Source: Enhydrobacter aerosaccus
Lineage (GTDB): Bacteria > Pseudomonadota > Alphaproteobacteria > Reyranellales > Reyranellaceae
Direction: 5' to 3'
Length of the DNA stretch: 46,603 bases
Assembly: GCA_903832005.1 (NCBI GenBank)
Contig: CAIKZO010000103.1
Location: 1-46,603 of the forward strand
In this document: positions 42,331-46,603 of the stretch, piece by piece
Numbering within the stretch: the first letter of the stretch is position 1
How the letters are laid out: the number at the start of each line of letters is the position of its first letter
The notes under the pieces: model-generated
What the model saw: the letters and a program-made list of their open reading frames with translations, nothing else
What the model was told of the DNA's origin: nothing
The model's database searches: none
Position numbers and translations under genes: made by a program

Positions 42331-43215
42331 TTATCTCTTCATCCCGGTGATCGAGTTGGCGAGCGCGCGCGGGTCGCGTTTGGGCCAGCGGCCACTGTCG
42401 ACCTGCAGGATGAAGTCGCCAACGAGCTTGTTGAACTGGTCGGGGTCCTCGAGGTTCACCGTGTGGCCACAGTTCGGCATCACCGACAGCGCCGCCGTCG
42501 GGATCTCGCGCTTCATCATCACCGAGGGGGCGAGGCACGGCCAATCCTCGTCGCCCGTGAGGATCAGGGTCGGCGTGGTCATGGCGCGCATCTGGTCCAC
42601 CAGATCGTAGAGCGAGGGCCGCTCACCCTGGCAGCCGATCTGGGTGTTGGCGGAGCCCAGCGCGGAATGCTCACCCAGCTCCTGCTTGAATTGCGCGAAG
42701 CCGCGCGGGTCCTTGTTCTCGAACTGAACGCGCGTCGGGCCGTAAGCATATTTCTCGGCGAAGGCCTTCATGCCCTCATCGATCAAGGACTTGGCCACGA
42801 CCGCGACCTCGCCCTTGAACTTGGCCGACTGCTCCTTCTCCGCGCCGTAGCCGACGCCGGCGACGACAAGCGACAGGGCCCGGTCGGCATGGCGAAAGCC
42901 GAAATGCAGGCTGGCGAAGCCGCCCATCGACAAGCCGACGACATGGGCCTTCTTGATCTTCAGGTGATCGAGCACCGAGGCGATATCGTCGGTCGCGCGG
43001 TTCTGCGAATAGCTGGTGGGCTTCTCGGGGATATCCGAGGGCGGATAGCCGCGCGCACTGTAGGTGATGCAGCGGTAGCGCTGGCCAAAGTGGCGCATCT
43101 GGGTTTCCCACGAGCGGTGGTCGGCCGCGAACTCGTGCACGAAGATGATCGGCGTCCCCGCGCCCACTTCCTCATAGTAAAGCTTCACGCCGTCTTCGGT
43201 CGTTGCGTAGGGCAT
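42331..43215 (-). CDS. Alpha/beta hydrolase (serine hydrolase)
   Basis: The 294-residue protein has the alpha/beta hydrolase triad: nucleophile elbow GLSMGG (Ser96), an acid in LTGDEDWPC (about residue 241) and the histidine in MPNCGHTVN (about 265). The first strand IIFVHEFAADHRSW carries the oxyanion motif, with HEF in place of the usual HGF. The pattern fits a carboxylesterase or a ring-cleavage C-C hydrolase. The start is preceded by AGGAAGAG. It follows the NitT/TauT operon genes, 21 bases before the ATPase stop, so it may be the last gene of that unit and its substrate may be what the transporter imports. Confidence 0.8.
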   Translation of the reverse strand: MPYATTEDGVKLYYEEVGAGTPIIFVHEFAADHRSWETQMRHFGQRYRCITYSARGYPPSDIPEKPTSYSQNRATDDIASVLDHLKIKKAHVVGLSMGGFASLHFGFRHADRALSLVVAGVGYGAEKEQSAKFKGEVAVVAKSLIDEGMKAFAEKYAYGPTRVQFENKDPRGFAQFKQELGEHSALGSANTQIGCQGERPSLYDLVDQMRAMTTPTLILTGDEDWPCLAPSVMMKREIPTAALSVMPNCGHTVNLEDPDQFNKLVGDFILQVDSGRWPKRDPRALANSITGMKR

Positions 43216-43236
43216 CTCTTCCTCCGGTCAGTCTTT

Positions 43237-43998
43237 TTAATCGATCTCGCGGTCCGCCCCGACCAGGCCGCGCAACTCGCGGGCCAAGGCGGAAAAGTCG
43301 CCCGATTGTGACGTGCGGGGGCGGGGCAAATCCACCTTGATGTCAGCCGCGATGCGGCCCGGCCGCGGGCTGAAGACCAGGATACGGTCGGCCAGCAGCA
43401 GCGCCTCGTCGATCGAGTGCGTCACGAACAGCACCGTCGTCTTCTGCTTCTCCCAGATGTCCAGAAGCTCGTCCTGCAGCTTGCCGCGCGTCTGGGCGTC
43501 GAGCGCGCCGAACGGCTCGTCCATCAGCAATGCTTTGGGCCGCGTTGTGAGCGCCCGCGCGATGCCCACCCGCTGGCGCATGCCGCCCGACAGCTCGTGC
43601 GGATAGCGGTCGCCGAAACCGGTCAGGCCGGTCATCTCGAGGAACTGGCTGGCGGTGGCGCGGCGCTCCTTGGCGGCCACGCCGCGCGCCTTCATGTTGA
43701 ACTCGACGTTCTTCTGCACCGTCATCCACGGAAACAGCCCGTGGTCCTGGAAGACGATCGCGGTATCCGACGACGGTCCCTTGATCTCGTGGCCCGCGAC
43801 CGCGATCTGGCCGGAGGTCACCGTCTCGAGGCCCGCCATCATCATGAGAAGCGTGGACTTGCCGCAGCCCGAGCGGCCGAGCAGGCAGACGAACTCGCCC
43901 TCTTCACCCACGAAGTCGATTCCGCGCAACGCCTCGACCGGCTCGTTCTTGCTGGGGAAGATCTTGCCCACGCCGTTGCATTCGATGAAGCGGTTCAT
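43237..43998 (-). CDS. ABC transporter ATPase, NitT/TauT type
   Basis: The 253-residue ATPase has Walker A GRSGCGKS (residues 41-48), signature ELSGGMRQRVGIARALTTRP and Walker B KALLMDEPFGALDAQTR, the canonical TauB/SsuB/NrtD pattern, with AIVFQDHGLFPWMTV in the Q-loop. It energises the adjacent permease. Its ATG overlaps the permease stop by four bases (43995-43998). Confidence 0.9.
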   Translation of the reverse strand: MNRFIECNGVGKIFPSKNEPVEALRGIDFVGEEGEFVCLLGRSGCGKSTLLMMMAGLETVTSGQIAVAGHEIKGPSSDTAIVFQDHGLFPWMTVQKNVEFNMKARGVAAKERRATASQFLEMTGLTGFGDRYPHELSGGMRQRVGIARALTTRPKALLMDEPFGALDAQTRGKLQDELLDIWEKQKTTVLFVTHSIDEALLLADRILVFSPRPGRIAADIKVDLPRPRTSQSGDFSALARELRGLVGADREID

Positions 43999-44756
43999 TC
44001 CGGCGATGCCGTGAGGCCCTCCTGCCAGCGACAGACGTAGGCGCGCACCCGCCGCACGAGCTGGTCAGCCGCGAGGCCAATGGCACCGATGACGAAAATG
44101 CCGGCAAAAATCAGCTCGGAGCGGAAACTGAGCTGGGCATTGAGGATCATGTAGCCGAGGCCCGACTTCACCGCGATCAGCTCGGAGGTGACGACGGTCA
44201 GCCAGCCGGAGCCGACGGCCAGGCGCAGGCCGGTGAAGATCGATGGCAGGGCAGCCGGCAGCACGATATCGCGCATGATCAACCCTTCGCTCGCACGCGC
44301 CGCGCGCGCCACCTTGATCAGGGTGCGTTCGATGCCGCGCACGCCGAAGATCGTGTTGATCAGCAGCGGCCACAGGCCCGCCAGGAAAATCAGCACGATC
44401 GCGGGCTTGTCGCCGATGCCGAAGAACAGGATCGCCAGCGGAATGAGCGCGATCGGGGGGATCGAGCGGAAGATCTGGATCGACCAGTCGGTCATCAGGT
44501 CGAGCAACTTGTAGCGCCCGATCATCAGGCCGAGCGGAACCGCGATCAGGAACGACAGAGTAATGCCGGTGACGACGCGCATGATACTGGCGCCGGCGTT
44601 GTCGAGCACGGTCTGCCAGTCCTCGACGAAGACCATCAGGACCTTCATCGGCCGCGGCAGCAGTATCTCCGGATAGACCTTCAGCTCTACCGCGATGTCC
44701 CAGGCGATCAGCAGCAGCGCCAGGGGCAACAGCCCCAGGGCGCGTTTGAATTGCAT
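43995..44756 (-). CDS. ABC transporter permease, NitT/TauT type
   Basis: The 253-residue membrane protein has six segments and the binding-protein-dependent permease signature RAARASEGLIMRDIVLPAALPSIFTGLRLAVG, which contacts the ATPase. It is preceded by the binding protein gene, whose stop overlaps its ATG by one base (TGATG). I set the start at 44756; the open frame runs further upstream opposite the binding protein and is not coding. Confidence 0.88.
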   Translation of the reverse strand: MQFKRALGLLPLALLLIAWDIAVELKVYPEILLPRPMKVLMVFVEDWQTVLDNAGASIMRVVTGITLSFLIAVPLGLMIGRYKLLDLMTDWSIQIFRSIPPIALIPLAILFFGIGDKPAIVLIFLAGLWPLLINTIFGVRGIERTLIKVARAARASEGLIMRDIVLPAALPSIFTGLRLAVGSGWLTVVTSELIAVKSGLGYMILNAQLSFRSELIFAGIFVIGAIGLAADQLVRRVRAYVCRWQEGLTASPE

Positions 44757-45685
44757 CAGACGTAGCCGAGATTCAGGAAGCTGCCCCAGTCGGGTTCCTT
44801 CTCCAGCAGCTTGTCGTCGATCATCATCTTCGCCAGCGCCTTTAGGCCGCTCACGAAGGGGGCGCCCGACTCGGCCGTGAAGAACAGGTTCTTGACCGAG
44901 AGCTCGGCCACTTCCTTGGTCATCTTGAAGACCTTGATCGTGGTGTCGATCGCGACTGCCGGATCGGCGGCGATCGCCTGGGTCGCCTTGACGTGCGCGG
45001 CCACCATCTTCTTGGTGAGGTCGGGGTCCTTCTTCACGAAGGCCTCCGAGGCCACGAAGCCGAGGTTGGTCTTGCCCATCGGCGAATCGTACGGCACCCA
45101 CAGGCGCTTGCCCCAGCCGTTCTTCTCGGCCAGCGCGGCATAGGGTTCGAACGGGCAGATCGCCGCGACGTCGCCGCGCATCAGCGGGATCGGCTGATCC
45201 TGGTTGTCCATGTAGACCAGCTCGACCTTGCCGTAGATGCCTTCCTGCTTGAGCTTCCAGTTGAGCGAGACGAGGCCGATCGAGCCGCTCTGCACGGCGA
45301 TCTTCTTGCCGACGAGGTCCTTCCAGCCGCCGATCGACGGCTGGGCCAGCAGCATCCAGCCGCCGTCGCAGCCATTGGCCAGGATCTGCATCGGCAGCCC
45401 CTTGGTCGCGAGCTGCATGGTGGCCGAGAGGCCGCCATTGCCGATATCGACGTCGCCGGAGGCCACGGCCTGCATGCGCTGCACCAGCGACGGGAAGCTG
45501 ACCAGCTCGAGGTCGATGCCCTCGGGCTTGAGGAGTGCCGGCATGGCTAGCGCGGCGCAAGTGGTGGAAGTGAAGGCCGTACCCATCTTCACCTTGCGCA
45601 AATTCTGGCCGAGCGAGGCGCGCGACACGAGGGCGGGTGCGGCAAAAGAAGCAGCGGCGGTGGCAATAAGATGGCGGCGCAGCAT
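44756..45685 (-). CDS. ABC transporter substrate-binding protein, NitT/TauT type
   Basis: The 309-residue protein has an export signal (residues 1-27, with Arg-Arg near the start and AALVSRA before the mature part, possibly Tat-compatible) and a NitT/TauT binding-protein fold. The block VDIGNGGLSATMQLATKGLPMQIL and GSIGLVSLNWKLKQEGIY are typical. The start at 45685 is preceded by AGGGAG, and the 17 upstream codons of the open frame lack signal-like character. The family binds nitrate, taurine, aliphatic sulfonates, thiamine precursors or aromatic acids; the substrate is not determined. Confidence 0.85.
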   Translation of the reverse strand: MLRRHLIATAAASFAAPALVSRASLGQNLRKVKMGTAFTSTTCAALAMPALLKPEGIDLELVSFPSLVQRMQAVASGDVDIGNGGLSATMQLATKGLPMQILANGCDGGWMLLAQPSIGGWKDLVGKKIAVQSGSIGLVSLNWKLKQEGIYGKVELVYMDNQDQPIPLMRGDVAAICPFEPYAALAEKNGWGKRLWVPYDSPMGKTNLGFVASEAFVKKDPDLTKKMVAAHVKATQAIAADPAVAIDTTIKVFKMTKEVAELSVKNLFFTAESGAPFVSGLKALAKMMIDDKLLEKEPDWGSFLNLGYV

Positions 45686-45734
45686 GGATCGAACTCCCTG
45701 AATTTCACGGCAGATCAAATGCAAACCGCGCGCC

Positions 45735-45792
45735 AACCCTAGAAAGCTTCATGCCGACCGCCTGTTGACTATGGTGTGACAGTGCTAGGGTT
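45735..45792. promoter_or_regulatory. Inverted repeat in the divergent intergenic region
   Basis: AACCCTAG (45735-45742) and CTAGGGTT (45785-45792) are perfect 8-base inverted arms separated by 42 bases in the 113-base gap between the divergent binding-protein and dioxygenase genes. The arms could be paired sites for one regulator controlling both. A TTGACT (45764-45769) lies between them, pointing at the dioxygenase gene. Chance cannot be excluded. Confidence 0.4.
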
Positions 45793-45798
45793 TTCGTC

Positions 45799-46554
45799 AT
45801 GAGCGAGATCGGAACGGGACTGCAGAACGCAACAGGCATCCGCCACGCGATTGCACGCGCGGGCTATGCCTTCGTCGAAGCTTCGGACATGCGCACGGCG
45901 CTCAGCCGCTACGGCGCCCTGGCCGATTGGACAGAGTTCGCCGACAGCTGGAACGACCTGCACACCGACACCTACATGGCCGACGGCGGGCGCTATCGCC
46001 GCCGCCGTTTCGGCGTCTTCGCGGCCGGCCGGCCTGAATCTGGAAAGAGCGGCGCCATCGAGCGCGGCCCCCATCAGCCGCACTATCAGACGGTCGACTA
46101 CAATCATCTCAACGGCGGCATCGAGCGCTGGTTCGAGCCGATCAAGCGCGAGATCGCCGAGGGCTCGAGCCTCGGCACGATCCTCGAATACTGCCGCTCG
46201 CTGTTCAGCCGCCTCGCGCCGGAGACGCAGGCCTGGCACATCGAAGCCCATCAGTTCCGGATCGAGGCCAAGCCCGGCCAGCAGGGCAAGCCGACGCCCG
46301 AGGGCATGCATCGCGACGGTGTCGACTATGTGTTGGTGCTGCTGGTCGATCGCCGCAACATTGCGTCGGGCACGACGACCGTGCACGATCTCGACAAGCG
46401 TACGCTCGGCAGCTTCACCCTCACCGATCCGCTCGACTCGGCGCTCGTCGACGACGCACGCCGCTATCACGGCGTGACGCCCGTCGAGCCGGAGAACCCG
46501 GCCCTCCCCGCCTATCGCGACGTGCTGGTGGTGACGTTCCGGAAGAAAGTCTGA
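45799..46554 (+). CDS. 2OG-Fe(II) dioxygenase, amino acid hydroxylase-like (PF10014-type)
   Basis: The 251-residue protein belongs to the 2OG-Fe dioxygenase group that includes bacterial L-isoleucine 4-hydroxylase. Motifs: iron ligands in MHRDGVDYV (His171, Asp173) and distal His in RRYHGVTPV (His224), with an arginine for 2OG in AYRDVLVVTF (Arg240). The HQFRIEA strand (151-157) before the iron site and the spacing to the end match that family, so hydroxylation of a free amino acid or similar small acid is a reasonable proposal. It is divergent from the NitT/TauT transporter and precedes the right-edge palindromic repeat. Confidence 0.82.
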   Translation: MSEIGTGLQNATGIRHAIARAGYAFVEASDMRTALSRYGALADWTEFADSWNDLHTDTYMADGGRYRRRRFGVFAAGRPESGKSGAIERGPHQPHYQTVDYNHLNGGIERWFEPIKREIAEGSSLGTILEYCRSLFSRLAPETQAWHIEAHQFRIEAKPGQQGKPTPEGMHRDGVDYVLVLLVDRRNIASGTTTVHDLDKRTLGSFTLTDPLDSALVDDARRYHGVTPVEPENPALPAYRDVLVVTFRKKV

Positions 46555-46563
46555 CGCTCATCA

Positions 46564-46603
46564 GAGCGCGCCACTCCAGTGGCGCTCATGATCTTGAGCG
46601 CCA
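46564..46603 (+). repeat. Palindromic intergenic repeat (right edge, tandem start)
   Basis: From 46564 the sequence is an imperfect hairpin: GAGCGCGCCACT pairs with AGTGGCGCTC (46578-46587) except for a two-base bulge, around a CC centre. A second unit begins at 46596 (GAGCGCCA) and is cut by the window edge, giving a period of 32 bases. The first 16 bases are exactly complementary to 33-48 at the left edge. It starts nine bases after the dioxygenase stop. Confidence 0.65.

Overview
The window is about 46.6 kb of gene-dense, GC-rich DNA (roughly two thirds G+C by eye). It carries about 50 protein genes, no tRNA or rRNA genes, no CRISPR array, no transposase and no phage genes. The gene set suggests a free-living, metabolically versatile alphaproteobacterium: a STAS-MlaE lipid transporter, LivHMGF/LivK cassettes, NitT/TauT ABC genes, many short-chain dehydrogenases, an acyl-CoA synthetase, PaaI thioesterases and RlmJ. 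A member of Hyphomicrobiales or Rhodospirillales is a reasonable guess, but I cannot name the genus from sequence alone. Both window edges carry copies of the same palindromic intergenic repeat, so nothing marks this as an island with defined ends.

Layout. 1-2.3 kb: UDP-glucuronate decarboxylase and a secreted, repeat-rich protein (both minus). 2.4-3.5 kb: an ACAD10-type phosphotransferase (plus). 3.5-7.2 kb: a four-gene Mla-type operon (STAS-permease, ATPase, MCE protein, lipoprotein) on the minus strand. 7.3-14.3 kb: PPK2 kinase, RlmJ, formamidase family, cytochrome c, an MFS carrier under a palindromic operator, a tiny lipoprotein missed by length cut-offs, and a GATase-SPFH-NfeD operon. 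14.4-17.5 kb: DsbA-fold isomerase plus 2,2-dialkylglycine decarboxylase, then two lipoproteins facing each other across a bidirectional terminator. 17.6-28.6 kb: desaturase, N-acyl-D-amino-acid deacylase, epoxide-hydrolase-like protein, NAD(P)-binding protein, M20 peptidase, SDR, two MFS carriers, a transglutaminase and paired thioesterases.

28.6-36.8 kb is the clearest pathway: livH-livM-livG-livF-acyl-CoA synthetase-livK-SDR-SDR, all plus strand with short gaps or overlaps and a TTGACA promoter in front. It looks like a import-and-activate operon for a carboxylic acid. 38.2-41.0 kb holds an AraC regulator followed by an exported cupin, a small catalase-fold protein and an AhpD-like protein, with a two-half-site direct repeat in the intervening promoter region. 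This is the best candidate for a little-described regulated module.

41.0-42.3 kb has a 2OG-Fe(II) oxygenase and two short unknown genes in a locally AT-richer patch; one encodes a twin CX3C protein. The window closes with an alpha/beta hydrolase, a NitT/TauT-type ABC transporter and a divergent PF10014-type 2OG dioxygenase. No complete, clearly new defence or mobile system is visible; the novel candidates are the AraC redox module, the small CX3C protein, the repeat-rich exported protein and the intergenic repeat families.
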